In this document: positions 53,618 through 62,349 of the stretch, one piece after another
How the letters are laid out: each line of letters opens with the position of its first letter
How positions within the stretch are numbered: the stretch's first letter is position 1
Assembly (NCBI GenBank): GCA_040219935.1
Contig: JAVJUA010000064.1
Location: 1 to 64,000, forward strand
DNA from: UBA7803 sp040219935
Lineage (GTDB): Bacteria; Pseudomonadota; Gammaproteobacteria; Pseudomonadales; Azotimanducaceae
Direction: 5' to 3'
DNA: 64,000 nt
Position numbers and translations under genes: made by a program
Notes under the pieces: model-generated
What the model was told of the DNA's origin: nothing
Databases searched by the model: none
The model's input: the letters and a program-made list of their open reading frames with translations, nothing else

Positions 53618-53833
53618 TCAGCGGCGCTCCTCCTCGAGCAGGATCCAGGCCACCGCGTAGACGCCGATGGCCAGCTTCAGCGCCAGCAGCGCGGTGACGA
53701 TGAAGGCCACGCGCAGGAATGCGGGATCCGTATCCAGCGCCCGGGCGACGCCGGCGCACACGCCGGCGATCCAGCCGCGATGCGGGTCCCGGGTGAACCG
53801 GCGGCGAGCGCGTTCCAGTACGTTTGCGGGCAT
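53618..53833 (-). CDS. PspC-domain protein
   Basis: 71 residues. Core WIAGVCAGVARALDTDPAFL then one TM helix (VAFIVTALLALKLAIGVYAV): the PspC fold. Acts at the inner membrane in phage-shock-like envelope stress. ATG 53833 follows a strong AAGGAGGT. Follows the 63-residue membrane protein gene on the same strand, 13 bases apart. Confidence 0.85.
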   Translation of the reverse strand: MPANVLERARRRFTRDPHRGWIAGVCAGVARALDTDPAFLRVAFIVTALLALKLAIGVYAVAWILLEEERR

Positions 53834-53846
53834 GGGCCGACCTCCT

Positions 53847-54038
53847 TCAGGCATCGAGCAACCAGTGGGCCAGGTTCAGCACCGACAGCGACGGTGCGGA
53901 TACGGTGTGCGCGGGCTGCGCCGGCTCGGCGACCGACATGGCGGCGCCGAAGCCGAGCAGCACCACGGCCAGCAGGACCATGGCGGTGACGGTGCCGCGC
54001 GGGGCCTTGAGCCGGGAGAGTCTGAATGCCTGTGACAT
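53847..54038 (-). CDS. Small single-pass membrane protein, unknown function
   Basis: 63 residues: basic N-terminus, one strong hydrophobic helix (TVTAMVLLAVVLLGFGAAM) and a short exported tail. Could alternatively be a signal peptide with a 30-residue secreted product, as SVAEPA resembles a cleavage site. Upstream of pspC and probably co-transcribed. No family recognised. Confidence 0.6.
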   Translation of the reverse strand: MSQAFRLSRLKAPRGTVTAMVLLAVVLLGFGAAMSVAEPAQPAHTVSAPSLSVLNLAHWLLDA

Positions 54039-54145
54039 GGTGGCGTTTCCTGAATTCGATGCGGTCTCAGCACTGACCATCCACGATTCGTGCCAGGTTC
54101 GGAGAACGGCGCCGGCGCCCGCCGCGCGGCCTGTTTGGGGCCGGT

Positions 54146-54161
54146 GCGGTCTCGAGACCGC
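54146..54161. promoter_or_regulatory. 16-base perfect palindrome
   Basis: GCGGTCTCGAGACCGC is fully self-complementary. It lies in the divergent space between the small membrane protein and the acyl-CoA ligase genes and about 60 bases upstream of a promoter-like pair, fitting an operator. Confidence 0.45.
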
Positions 54162-54179
54162 GCGACGCCTGGCTGATTT

Positions 54180-54194
54180 CGCCAACTGTTGGCG
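54180..54194. promoter_or_regulatory. Second palindrome, candidate operator
   Basis: CGCCAAC-T-GTTGGCG, a perfect 7-base inverted repeat around one base, 18 bases after the first palindrome. Different sequence, so two regulators or two distinct sites. Confidence 0.4.
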
Positions 54195-54219
54195 GGCCAT
54201 CCGAAGCGGAGGCGGCGGC

Positions 54220-54248
54220 TTGCCACAGCCACGCCGCCGGGGTAGAAG
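54220..54248 (+). promoter_or_regulatory. Promoter for the acyl-CoA ligase/CoA-transferase operon
   Basis: TTGCCA (54220-54225) and TAGAAG (54243-54248) are separated by 17 bases, 31 bases before the start codon. Start of transcription predicted near 54255. Confidence 0.5.
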
Positions 54249-54279
54249 TCGCTTCTGACGTCGGCTGGGGAGCAGGTCC

Positions 54280-55920
54280 ATGGATTTCCACTTCGCAACC
54301 GCCTGGGAAGCCGTGGCGGACACGGTGCCCGAGCGCCAGGCGCTGATCAGCCACGGCCCCCGCGGTGTGATCACCCGTAGCTGGCGCGAGTTCGACGATC
54401 GGGCCGCGCGGCTCGCCGCCGTGCTCGATGGCCACGGGCTCGGCCGTGACAGCAAGGTGGGCCTGTACCTGCACAACGGCAACGAGTACCTCGAAGCCCA
54501 GTACGGCGTGTTCAAGGTGCGCGGCTGCCCCATCAACGTGAACTACCGCTACAAGGCCGAGGAGCTGGTCTACCTGCTCGACAACGCCGACGTCGAGGCG
54601 GTGGTGTTCCAGGCCAGCTACGCGATGCGGCTCTGGGAGATTCGCGAGCGGCTGCCGAAGCTGAAGCTGCTGATCCAGGTGGACGACGGCACCGAGGCGC
54701 TGCTGAAGGGGGCGCTGGACTACGAGCGCGCCATCCGCGACGCCCGGCCGCTGCCGCGGATGGCGCGGGATCCGGACGACGTGTACATGCTCTACACCGG
54801 TGGCACCACGGGCATGCCCAAGGGGGTCATGTACCCGGGCGGCCACTTCTGCTTCTTCCTGGCCAGCATGGGCGCCGCCGGACGCGGCCTGCCGCCGCCG
54901 CAGACGGTTGCCGACCTGCCCGACCTGGTGCGCGCCGTGGCCGAGCCGCCGGTGAGCCTGCCGGCCTGCCCGCTGATGCACGGCACCGGCATGTGGCTGG
55001 GCGCCATGCTGCCGCTGACCCTGGGCGGCAGCGTGGTCACGTCACCCAAGCTCGGCCTCGACCCCGACCTGATCTGGGGGCTGGTGGAGGAACGCCGGGT
55101 GAGCGACCTGGTGATCGTCGGCGATGCCTTCGCGCGGCCGCTGCTGGCGGCGCTGGATGCGGCGGCCGAGCGGGGCAACCCCTACGATCTGCGCACGCTC
55201 AAGCAGATCGTCTCCAGCGGCGTCATGTGGAGCGCCGAGGTCAAGGCGGGCCTGCTGCGCCACCACGACCTGGTGCTGGCCGACGTCATCGGCTCCTCCG
55301 AGGGCGGCATGGGCAGCTCCATCACCACCCGCGACAGCCGGCCGGGCACCGCCCGCTTCACTCTCAACGAGGGCGTGAAGGTGATCACCGACGACGACCG
55401 CTTCGTCGAGCCGGGCTCGGGCGAGATCGGCCGCGTCGCCACCAGCGGCTTCGTGCCGCTCGGCTACTACAAGGATCCGGAGAAGTCGGCGCGCACGTTC
55501 CGCGAGGTGAACGGCGTGCGCTACAGCTTCCCCGGCGATTACGCCACCGTCGAGGCCGATGGCAGCATCACCCTGCTCGGCCGCGGCAGCGTCTGCATCA
55601 ACAGCGCCGGCGAGAAGGTGTTCCCCGAAGAGGTGGAGGAGGCGGTCAAGCGCCACCCGGCGGTGCAGGACGCGCTGGTGGTCGGCGTGCCCGACGAGCG
55701 GTTCGGCGAGCGGGTGGTGGCGGTGGCGTCGCGGCGGCCGCGTGCAGAGCTCGATGCCGATGCCGTGATCGAGTTCGCCCGCGAGCAGCTCGCCGGCTAC
55801 AAGGCGCCGAAGCAGGTGCTGCTGGTGGACGAGGTGCAGCGCGGCCCCAACGGCAAGGCGGACTACAAGTGGGCCAAGGCCCAGGCGCTGGCCGCGTTCG
55901 GCCAGCCCGGGAGCGCGTGA
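54280..55920 (+). CDS. Acyl-CoA synthetase (ANL superfamily)
   Basis: 546 residues. AMP-binding motif YMLYTGGTTGMPKGVMYPGG; A5-type region IGSSEGGMGSS; hinge and C-terminal Lys region FPGDYATVEADGSI and PNGKADYK. Activates a carboxylic acid to its acyl-CoA via acyl-AMP. Resembles FadD3/long-chain ligase-type enzymes; substrate not predictable. Preceded by GGGGAGCAGG. Followed one base later by a CoA transferase, so the two are a coupled pair. Confidence 0.88.
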   Translation: MDFHFATAWEAVADTVPERQALISHGPRGVITRSWREFDDRAARLAAVLDGHGLGRDSKVGLYLHNGNEYLEAQYGVFKVRGCPINVNYRYKAEELVYLLDNADVEAVVFQASYAMRLWEIRERLPKLKLLIQVDDGTEALLKGALDYERAIRDARPLPRMARDPDDVYMLYTGGTTGMPKGVMYPGGHFCFFLASMGAAGRGLPPPQTVADLPDLVRAVAEPPVSLPACPLMHGTGMWLGAMLPLTLGGSVVTSPKLGLDPDLIWGLVEERRVSDLVIVGDAFARPLLAALDAAAERGNPYDLRTLKQIVSSGVMWSAEVKAGLLRHHDLVLADVIGSSEGGMGSSITTRDSRPGTARFTLNEGVKVITDDDRFVEPGSGEIGRVATSGFVPLGYYKDPEKSARTFREVNGVRYSFPGDYATVEADGSITLLGRGSVCINSAGEKVFPEEVEEAVKRHPAVQDALVVGVPDERFGERVVAVASRRPRAELDADAVIEFAREQLAGYKAPKQVLLVDEVQRGPNGKADYKWAKAQALAAFGQPGSA

Positions 55921-55921
55921 C

Positions 55922-57097
55922 ATGACGGGACCTCTGCAGGGCGTTCGCGTGGTCGACCTCACCAGCATGATCTCCGGCCCCATCGCCACCATGATGCTGG
56001 CGGACCAGGGTGCCGACGTGATCAAGGTGGAGCCCCCCAGCGGCGATCTGGTGCGCCATCTCGGCCCCAACCGCCATGGGCTCACCGCCACCTTCCTGTC
56101 GGCCAACCGCAGCAAGCGCAGCCTGGCGCTGGACCTGAAGACGGCCGAAGGCATGGCGGTGCTGGAGAAGCTGGTCGCGACCGCCGACGTGTTCGTGCAG
56201 AACTTCCGTCCCGGCGCCATCGAGCGCATGGGTCTCGGCGAGGCGGCGGTGCGCAAGCTGCGCCCCGACATCGTCTACGTCTCCATCAGCGGCTTCGGCG
56301 AGACCGGGCCCTACGCCCACAAGCGCGTCTACGATCCGGTGATCCAGGCGCTGTCCGGGCTGGCGGCGATTCAGCGCGACGGCGAGACCGGGCGTCCGCG
56401 CATGGTCCGCACCATCGTCCCGGACAAGACCACGGCGGTGACCGCGGCCCAGGCCATCACCGCGGCCCTGTTCTGCCGGGAACGCACGGGGGAAGGCCAG
56501 CACGTCAAGCTGGCCATGCTCGACACCATGATCGCCTACCTGTGGCCCGAGGGCATGACGGGCTACACGTTCGTCGGCCGCGAGGTGACCGCGTCGCGGG
56601 CGCAGCTCGCCCAGGACCTGATCTTCGAGACCAGCGACGGCTACATCACCGCCGGCGCCGTGTCCGATGCCGAATGGCAGGGCATGTGCCGGGCGCTGGA
56701 GCGGCCGCAGTGGCTGGAGGACGCCCGCTTCCGCACCGCCCAGGACCGGGTGGTCAACGTCCGCGAGCGCCTGGCGCTGACGGCCGAGGTGCTGGCCACG
56801 CGCTCCAGCGCCGAGTGGCTGGCCCGCCTGGACGCGGAGGGCGTGCCCTGCGCGCCGGTGCTGGAGCGTCACGAGGTGTTCGAGCACGAGCAGGCGCGCA
56901 TCAACGAGACCGTCGGCGAGTACGAGCACCCGGTGGCGGGCCGCATCCGCCAGCCGCGCCCGGCCGCCCGCTTCGACCGCACCCCGGCCGGCATTCAGCG
57001 GCCGGCGCCCGTGCTCGGCGAGCACTCGCGCGAGATCGTCACCGAGTTGGGCCTGGACGCCGACGCGCTGGCGGGCGCGGGCGTGATTCGCGGCTGA
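55922..57097 (+). CDS. CaiB/BaiF family (family III) CoA transferase
   Basis: 391 residues. LQGVRVVDLTSMISGPIATM, LADQGADVIKVEPPSGDLVR and NRSKRSLALDLKTAEG are family landmarks; the catalytic Asp is expected in the mid-region near RVYDPVIQALSG. Transfers CoA between acids. Paired with the upstream ligase; together they suggest processing of a specific acid. Confidence 0.9.
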   Translation: MTGPLQGVRVVDLTSMISGPIATMMLADQGADVIKVEPPSGDLVRHLGPNRHGLTATFLSANRSKRSLALDLKTAEGMAVLEKLVATADVFVQNFRPGAIERMGLGEAAVRKLRPDIVYVSISGFGETGPYAHKRVYDPVIQALSGLAAIQRDGETGRPRMVRTIVPDKTTAVTAAQAITAALFCRERTGEGQHVKLAMLDTMIAYLWPEGMTGYTFVGREVTASRAQLAQDLIFETSDGYITAGAVSDAEWQGMCRALERPQWLEDARFRTAQDRVVNVRERLALTAEVLATRSSAEWLARLDAEGVPCAPVLERHEVFEHEQARINETVGEYEHPVAGRIRQPRPAARFDRTPAGIQRPAPVLGEHSREIVTELGLDADALAGAGVIRG

Positions 57098-57115
57098 CCG
57101 CTGCACGCCGGCCCC

Positions 57116-57140
57116 GGCGCCGGTAGAATCGGCGCCTTTA
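57116..57140 (+). promoter_or_regulatory. Hairpin with internal -10-like box
   Basis: GGCGCCG (57116-57122) and CGGCGCC (57130-57136) form a stem around GTAGAAT and are followed by TTTA. TAGAAT in the loop could be the -10 of the next gene (ATG 57155). The stem could instead end the CoA-transferase transcript weakly. Either role is possible. Confidence 0.3.
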
Positions 57141-57154
57141 GCCGGGAACACCCC

Positions 57155-58711
57155 ATGCGCCTCACCCAGGGCATTCATCGTGCCGTGCAGCTCTATGGCC
57201 GCCAGCCGGCGCTGCTCGGCGACGGCGTGGCCCTGGACTGGCGCACCCTCGCCGAGCGGGTGGCGCGGCTGGCGGCCGTGCTGCAGGCCCGCGGCATCGA
57301 GCCCGGCGACCGTGTCGCCATGCTCGGGGTGAACTCGCCCCGCTACGTGGAGTTCTACTTCGCAGCGCTGTGGGCGGGCGCGGTGATGGTGCCGGTGAAC
57401 ACCCGCTGGGCGGCGCCGGAGAAGGTGCACTGCCTGAACGATTCGGGCGCCCGGCTGCTGCTGGCCGACGACGGCTTCATCGCCGAAGCCGAGGCGCTGC
57501 GCGAGGCCTGCGCCGGACTCGAGGCCTGCATCCACGTCGGCGAAGGGGTGCCCGCCAGCATCGCCGCCTACGAGGCGATGTTGGAGCGGCACGATCCGGT
57601 ACCCGACGCGGGCCGCGGCGGCGACGATCTGGCGGCCCTGTTCTATACCGGCGGCACCACCGGGCGCTCGAAGGGGGTGATGCTCAGCCACGCCAACTTC
57701 CTGAGCAACTCCATGACGGCGCTGGTCAACCTCGGCGTTCGCGAACACAGCGTGCACCTGCACGTCTCGCCGCTGTTCCACGTCGCCGGCGGCTCGCGGG
57801 TGTTCACCACCACCGTGGCCGGCGGCACCCACGCGGTGATTCCCCGCTTCGAGCCGGCCCTGTTCCTCGATGCGCTGGAGCGCTACGGCGTCACCGTGAC
57901 CGTGGTGGTGCCCACCATGCTGAACGCGCTGCTGCAGTTCCCCGACCTCGACCGCTACGACCTGTCGCGTCTCGAGCTGCTCACCTACGGCGCCTCACCG
58001 ATGCCCGAGGAGCTGCTGCGCCAGGCCATGGCGCGGCTGCCTGGCGTGCGCTTTCTGCAGTCGTACGGCATGACCGAGCTGTCGCCTGTGGCCACCTGTC
58101 TGCCGCCGCGTTACCACGTATTCGACGGCCCCGATGCCGGTCGCATCCGCTCCGCCGGGCAGGCGGTGTACAACGCCGACGTCGCCATCTTCGACGCCGA
58201 CGACCGGCCGCTGCCGCCCGGGGCGGTTGGCGAGGTGTGCGTGCGCGGGCCCATGGTGATGCAGGGTTACTGGCAGCAGCCCGAACTCACCGCGCAGACG
58301 CTGCGCGGCGGCTGGATGCACACCGGCGACGCCGGCTATCTGGACGACGAGGGCTTCCTGTTCCTGGTGGACCGGGTCAAGGACATGATCATCTCCGGCG
58401 GCGAGAACGTGTACTCGGCCGCGGTGGAGAACGTGATCTATCAGTTCCCCGGCATCCACGAGTGCGCCGTCATCGGCGTGCCCAGCGAGCAGTGGGGCGA
58501 GGCGGTGCACGCCATCGTCGTGCCGCGTCCGGGGGCCGAGATCGACACCGCCGCGCTGCTGGCCCACTGCCGCACCCAGCTCGCCGGTTACGAGTGCCCG
58601 AAGAGCGTGGACGTGGTGGCCGCCGAGCTGCCGAAGAGCGGCGCCGGCAAGATCCTGAAGACCGAGCTCAGGGCGCCCTTCTGGCAGGGTCAGACCCGGA
58701 GCATTCATTGA
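57155..58711 (+). CDS. Long-chain-type acyl-CoA synthetase
   Basis: 518 residues. ALFYTGGTTGRSKGVMLSHA (AMP-binding), SYGMTELSPVATCL, GWMHTGDAGYLDDEGF, KDMIISGGENVYSAAVENVI, and C-terminal KSGAGKILKTE with the catalytic Lys. FadD-like. Stop overlaps the next ATG (TGATG). Confidence 0.9.
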   Translation: MRLTQGIHRAVQLYGRQPALLGDGVALDWRTLAERVARLAAVLQARGIEPGDRVAMLGVNSPRYVEFYFAALWAGAVMVPVNTRWAAPEKVHCLNDSGARLLLADDGFIAEAEALREACAGLEACIHVGEGVPASIAAYEAMLERHDPVPDAGRGGDDLAALFYTGGTTGRSKGVMLSHANFLSNSMTALVNLGVREHSVHLHVSPLFHVAGGSRVFTTTVAGGTHAVIPRFEPALFLDALERYGVTVTVVVPTMLNALLQFPDLDRYDLSRLELLTYGASPMPEELLRQAMARLPGVRFLQSYGMTELSPVATCLPPRYHVFDGPDAGRIRSAGQAVYNADVAIFDADDRPLPPGAVGEVCVRGPMVMQGYWQQPELTAQTLRGGWMHTGDAGYLDDEGFLFLVDRVKDMIISGGENVYSAAVENVIYQFPGIHECAVIGVPSEQWGEAVHAIVVPRPGAEIDTAALLAHCRTQLAGYECPKSVDVVAAELPKSGAGKILKTELRAPFWQGQTRSIH

Positions 58712-59760
58712 TGGCGAGGCCCAGGATCGGCGCCCTCGTGCTGCTGGCCTTCGCGGCAGCGTCCGCTGACGCGGCCCCGTCCGCTGACGCCGCTGCGCCG
58801 TCCGCGGACGCCGCAGCGCCGGCTGTGGCGGCCGGCGCGGCGGCTGCCGACCCGCTGCGGGTGCGCAACCTCGCGCCGGCGTCGTTCCTGTACGGCCTGC
58901 CGGCCCCTCAGGGCCGGGCCCTGGCTGCGGGCGAGCGGCGGCTGGCCCTGCACGTGGAGCACGCCAACAACTTCACCGCCCGCCGCACCGGCGCCCTGGA
59001 CGTCTACCTCGACGGCAGCACCACGGTGGCCAGCCTGGCGTACCGCCAGGGCCTCGGCGAGCGCTGGGAGTGGGGGCTCGAGGTACCGCTGGTGCACCAC
59101 GGCGGCGGCTTCACCGACGGCTTCATCGACGACTTCCACGACCTGTTCGGCTTTCCCGACGGCGGCCGCGACGCGGCGCCGCGCAACCGGCTCGACTATC
59201 GCATCAGCGCCGGCGCTGAGGCGCTGGTCGATATCGGCAGCCGGCGCCGGGGCCTCGGCGATGTGCGGCTCTGGGGTGGCTACCGGCTGGCGGCCGGTGG
59301 CGACCGGGACGCCGCCGTGCGCGCCCATGTCAAGCTGCCGAGCGGCGACGTGGACGACCTCACCGGCTCGGGAGCCGCGGACGTGGCGGTCTGGGTGGAG
59401 CTGGCCGAGCGTGCCTGGCTCGGGACGCTTGGCACCACGGTGACGATGATGGCGGGGGTCACCGCGCCCGGCGACGGTGATCTGCTGCGCGACCGGCAGC
59501 GCGACGTGGTGGCCTCGGCCCATCTCGGCCTGCACCGTCCGCTGGGCGAGCGGGTGGTGCTGCGCGCGCAGCTCGACGGCCACAGCGAGGTGCTGGACAC
59601 CGGCATCCGGGCGCTGGGCGGCCCGTCGCTGCAGGGCACCCTGGGGGCCACGGTGCTGCTGGCGCGGCGGTGGCATTTTGATCTCGCCCTCAGCGAAGAC
59701 ATGGTGACCCGCAGCGCACCGGACGTGGTGTTCCTGGCCTCCCTGAGCCGGCGCTGGTGA
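58711..59760 (+). CDS. DUF3187 family outer-membrane-type protein
   Basis: 349 residues. Signal peptide, then an Ala-rich segment of three SADAAxP units (58762 to about 58822, a tandem DNA repeat of 18-21 bases), then a beta-rich body with DUF3187 features (LALHVEHANNFTA, WEWGLEVPLVHHGGGFTDGF, FHDLFGFPDGGR). Predicted outer-membrane beta-barrel, function unknown. Coupled to the upstream ligase and to glpD downstream by overlapping codons, hinting at transport of a lipid or acid. Confidence 0.82.
   Translation: MARPRIGALVLLAFAAASADAAPSADAAAPSADAAAPAVAAGAAAADPLRVRNLAPASFLYGLPAPQGRALAAGERRLALHVEHANNFTARRTGALDVYLDGSTTVASLAYRQGLGERWEWGLEVPLVHHGGGFTDGFIDDFHDLFGFPDGGRDAAPRNRLDYRISAGAEALVDIGSRRRGLGDVRLWGGYRLAAGGDRDAAVRAHVKLPSGDVDDLTGSGAADVAVWVELAERAWLGTLGTTVTMMAGVTAPGDGDLLRDRQRDVVASAHLGLHRPLGERVVLRAQLDGHSEVLDTGIRALGGPSLQGTLGATVLLARRWHFDLALSEDMVTRSAPDVVFLASLSRRW
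58762..58822 (+). repeat. Short in-gene tandem repeat (SADAA(A)P)
   Basis: Three imperfect copies of TCCGCTGACGCCGC-type units of 18-21 bases directly after the signal sequence. Likely to vary in copy number by slippage, keeping frame. Confidence 0.6.
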
Positions 59761-61361
59761 GCGTCCCGCGGCCGCGCATCGGCCATCGGCCGCTGGCCGA
59801 GGTGGCGGGCGAGCACTACGACCTGGTGGTGATCGGCGGCGGCATCACCGGTGCCGGCGTGGCGCGGCACGCCGCCCAGGCGGGGCTGCGCACCCTGCTG
59901 CTGGAGGCCGACGACTTCGCGGCCGGCACGTCGAGCCGCTCTACCAAGCTGATTCACGGCGGCCTGCGCTATCTCGCCATGGGCGACATCGCCCTGGTGC
60001 GGGAAGGCGTGCGGGAGCGCCGCCACCTGCTGGCCATGGCGCCGCACCTGGTGGAGCCCCGCTGGATGCTGGTGCCGGCGGCGACCTGGGGCCGCTATCT
60101 GCTGCTGCGCATAGGCATCGCCGTCTACGAGCGCCTGGGCAAGGTGGGTCGTGGCGACCGCCACCGCAACTGGCAGCGCGCCGAGCTGGCGGAGGGCGAG
60201 CCGTTGCTGGACAGCGGCCGGCTGCCCAGGGCGTGCGTCTATCGCGAGTACCTCACTGACGACGCCCGGCTGGTGCTGGCGACCCTGCGGGCGGCGGCCG
60301 CCGACGGCGCCGTGGCCTGCAACTACGCCCGCGTGCGCGGCATCGACGCCGGCGACGACGGCTGCCGGCTCGAGGTGCTGGACGAGGCCACGGGCGCCAC
60401 CCACACGGTGTCCGCGCGGGTGGCCGTGAATGCCGCCGGGCCCTGGGTGGAGTCGCTGCTGCCGCCGGCCGACGGCCCGGATCCTGCGCCGCGGCTGCAC
60501 CTGTCCAAGGGCGTGCACCTGGTGGTAGACCGCTCGCGCCTCGACGTGCGGCACATGGTCATGATGACGGCGGCCGACGGCCGCCCCGTGTTCGCCATCG
60601 CCCGCGGCGGCGTCACCTACGTCGGCACCACCGACACCACCCACCACGGCGGCGCCGAACTCTGGCCGGAGGTGCAGGCCGCCGACATCGACTACCTGCT
60701 CGCCACGGTCAACGACCACTTCCGTGGCCGGCCGCTGTCGTCGGCCGACGTGCTGGCCACCTGGGCCGGCCTGCGGCCGCTGATTCGTCAGCCGGGCAAG
60801 AACCCCAAGGAGATGTCGCGCCGCGACGAGGTGTGGCGGCAGCGCTCGCTGGTCACCGTGGCGGGTGGCAAGCTCACCGGCTTCCGGCCCATGGCCGAGG
60901 CGGTGATGGCCGCGGTGGGCGACGTGGTGGGCCGGCATCTGCCCATGCCGCAGCCCCTGGCGCCGCTGGCCGGCGGCGACATCGCCGACCTGGCGGCGCT
61001 GCGCGAGGCCGTGTCCGGGCGCTACCAGCTCGATCCGACGGCGGCCGAGCGCCTGGTGCGCCTCTACGGCAGCGAGGTGGTCGACGTGCTCGGCGAGCGG
61101 CCAGTGCCCTTGACGTCGTCGATGTACGCGGAGGAGGTGGCGTGGGCCGCGGACGTGGAGGGTGCGCGCACGCTGGAGGACGTGGTCTACCGGCGGCTGC
61201 GGGCGCCCTGGTTCCTGCCGGGGGAGACGCCGGCCCTGCTCGAGCCCGCGGCCGACCTGCTCGCCGGCCGGCTCGGCTGGTCCGACGCCGAGCGGCAGCG
61301 GCAGCTCGACGCCGTGCGCCGGCGGCTGGCGGACGAGTTGGCCTTCCGCGAGCGCGCGTAG
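59757..61361 (+). CDS. glpD: Aerobic glycerol-3-phosphate dehydrogenase
   Basis: 534 residues. FAD-binding VVIGGGITGAGVARHAAQAG, TSSRSTKLIHGGLRYLAMGD (the GlpD signature), LHLSKGVHLVVDR and VTVAGGKLTGFRPMAEAVM. Oxidises glycerol 3-phosphate to dihydroxyacetone phosphate at the inner membrane, passing electrons to quinone. GTG at 59757 overlaps the DUF3187 stop. No glpK or glpR is seen in this window; the ABC transporter at 24.7-30.4 kb would supply glycerol. Confidence 0.93.
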   Translation: MSVPRPRIGHRPLAEVAGEHYDLVVIGGGITGAGVARHAAQAGLRTLLLEADDFAAGTSSRSTKLIHGGLRYLAMGDIALVREGVRERRHLLAMAPHLVEPRWMLVPAATWGRYLLLRIGIAVYERLGKVGRGDRHRNWQRAELAEGEPLLDSGRLPRACVYREYLTDDARLVLATLRAAAADGAVACNYARVRGIDAGDDGCRLEVLDEATGATHTVSARVAVNAAGPWVESLLPPADGPDPAPRLHLSKGVHLVVDRSRLDVRHMVMMTAADGRPVFAIARGGVTYVGTTDTTHHGGAELWPEVQAADIDYLLATVNDHFRGRPLSSADVLATWAGLRPLIRQPGKNPKEMSRRDEVWRQRSLVTVAGGKLTGFRPMAEAVMAAVGDVVGRHLPMPQPLAPLAGGDIADLAALREAVSGRYQLDPTAAERLVRLYGSEVVDVLGERPVPLTSSMYAEEVAWAADVEGARTLEDVVYRRLRAPWFLPGETPALLEPAADLLAGRLGWSDAERQRQLDAVRRRLADELAFRERA

Positions 61362-61367
61362 CGCGGC

Positions 61368-61814
61368 TCAGTCGGCGGTCAGCGGCGCCAGCAGAAAGTG
61401 GCCGTGGCTCACCCCGATCGGCCGCCCGCGCTCCTCCTGCCAGATCTCCGAGCGCACGTTGGCCACCCGCCGCCCATGGCGGGTGACGATGGCGCGGCCG
61501 TAGGTGGGCAGCGGCCGTCCGGAGCGCAGGTAGTCCACCGACAGGTCGATGGTCTTCGGCAGCCGCTCGCAGGAGGTGTCGAACAGGAGCTGGATCACCG
61601 CCGTGATCTCGAGGAACGCGCCGATCACGCCGCCGTGCAGGGCGGGCAGCATGACGTTGCCCACCAGCGCATCCTTGAACGGCATGATGGTCGTGATCTC
61701 GTTGCCCTTGCGGTCGATCTCGATGCCGAGAAAGCGCGCATAGGGAATCGCGGCCACCACGGCGGCCATGTCCTGGCCGCGGCCTTCAGCCCGGAGCTCG
61801 GAGAGCAGCTTCAC
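61368..61814 (-). CDS. PaaI-family thioesterase (hotdog)
   Basis: 148 residues. VMLPALHGGVIGAFLEITAV and TIDLSVDYLRSGRP carry the hotdog thioesterase pattern; the HGG is intact. GTG 61814 overlaps the stop of the upstream thioesterase (GTGA), so the two make a coupled pair. Convergent with glpD, six bases apart. Confidence 0.85.
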   Translation of the reverse strand: MKLLSELRAEGRGQDMAAVVAAIPYARFLGIEIDRKGNEITTIMPFKDALVGNVMLPALHGGVIGAFLEITAVIQLLFDTSCERLPKTIDLSVDYLRSGRPLPTYGRAIVTRHGRRVANVRSEIWQEERGRPIGVSHGHFLLAPLTAD

Positions 61815-62239
61815 GAGCGCGGCTCGTTGGGCGTGCCCAGCATGAAGCTGGCGACACAGGTGGCGATGGGCTCGTCGGCGCTGGTCTGATAGGCGACCGC
61901 GCGCACGAAGGCGATGTGGCGCGTGCGCTTGAAGCACACCGCCTCGGCGAAGATGTCCTGGTGCGGCGTCGCGGCGCCCAGGTAGTCGATGCGCAGGTCG
62001 AGCGTGGCGATGGGCAGCCACTCGTCGCTCTCCTGGGGCGGGCGCACGGCCATGCCGCAGGTGTTGTCGAGCACGGCGGTGAGCACGCCGCCATGGATCA
62101 CACCGGTGTCCGGGTCGCCCACCAGGTGCTCCGCATACGGCACCCGCACCAGAGAGCCCGTGGCGTCGTGGCGCACCAGGGTCATGCCCAGGGCCCGGGC
62201 ATGGGGAATGTTCAGCAGGTGGTCTTCGACGGTATCCAA
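61811..62239 (-). CDS. PaaI-family thioesterase (hotdog), second copy
   Basis: 142 residues from a TTG at 62239 with GGAAG at 5 bases; a GTG at 62281 in the same frame would give 156 residues without a ribosome-binding site. TGVIHGGVLTAVLDNTCGMA is the active-site motif; LDLRIDYLGAATP the following strand. Divergent from the AlkK-like ligase, so the pair probably hydrolyses related acyl-CoAs. Confidence 0.82.
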   Translation of the reverse strand: MDTVEDHLLNIPHARALGMTLVRHDATGSLVRVPYAEHLVGDPDTGVIHGGVLTAVLDNTCGMAVRPPQESDEWLPIATLDLRIDYLGAATPHQDIFAEAVCFKRTRHIAFVRAVAYQTSADEPIATCVASFMLGTPNEPRS

Positions 62240-62349
62240 GGTGCTTCCAGGCAGATGGGCTGATCGGGGCCGGCGGCCCACGAAACCGCTGCGGTGAATG
62301 CTACACTCGGCGGCTGTCTGAATTCAGAGCTTATTGGGAGGGCCACGCG

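Noticed and set aside
57370..59760. A 796-residue ORF joining the ligase region to the DUF3187 protein
   Set aside because: The first ~447 codons are out of frame with the ligase; the signal peptide starts at ATG 58711.
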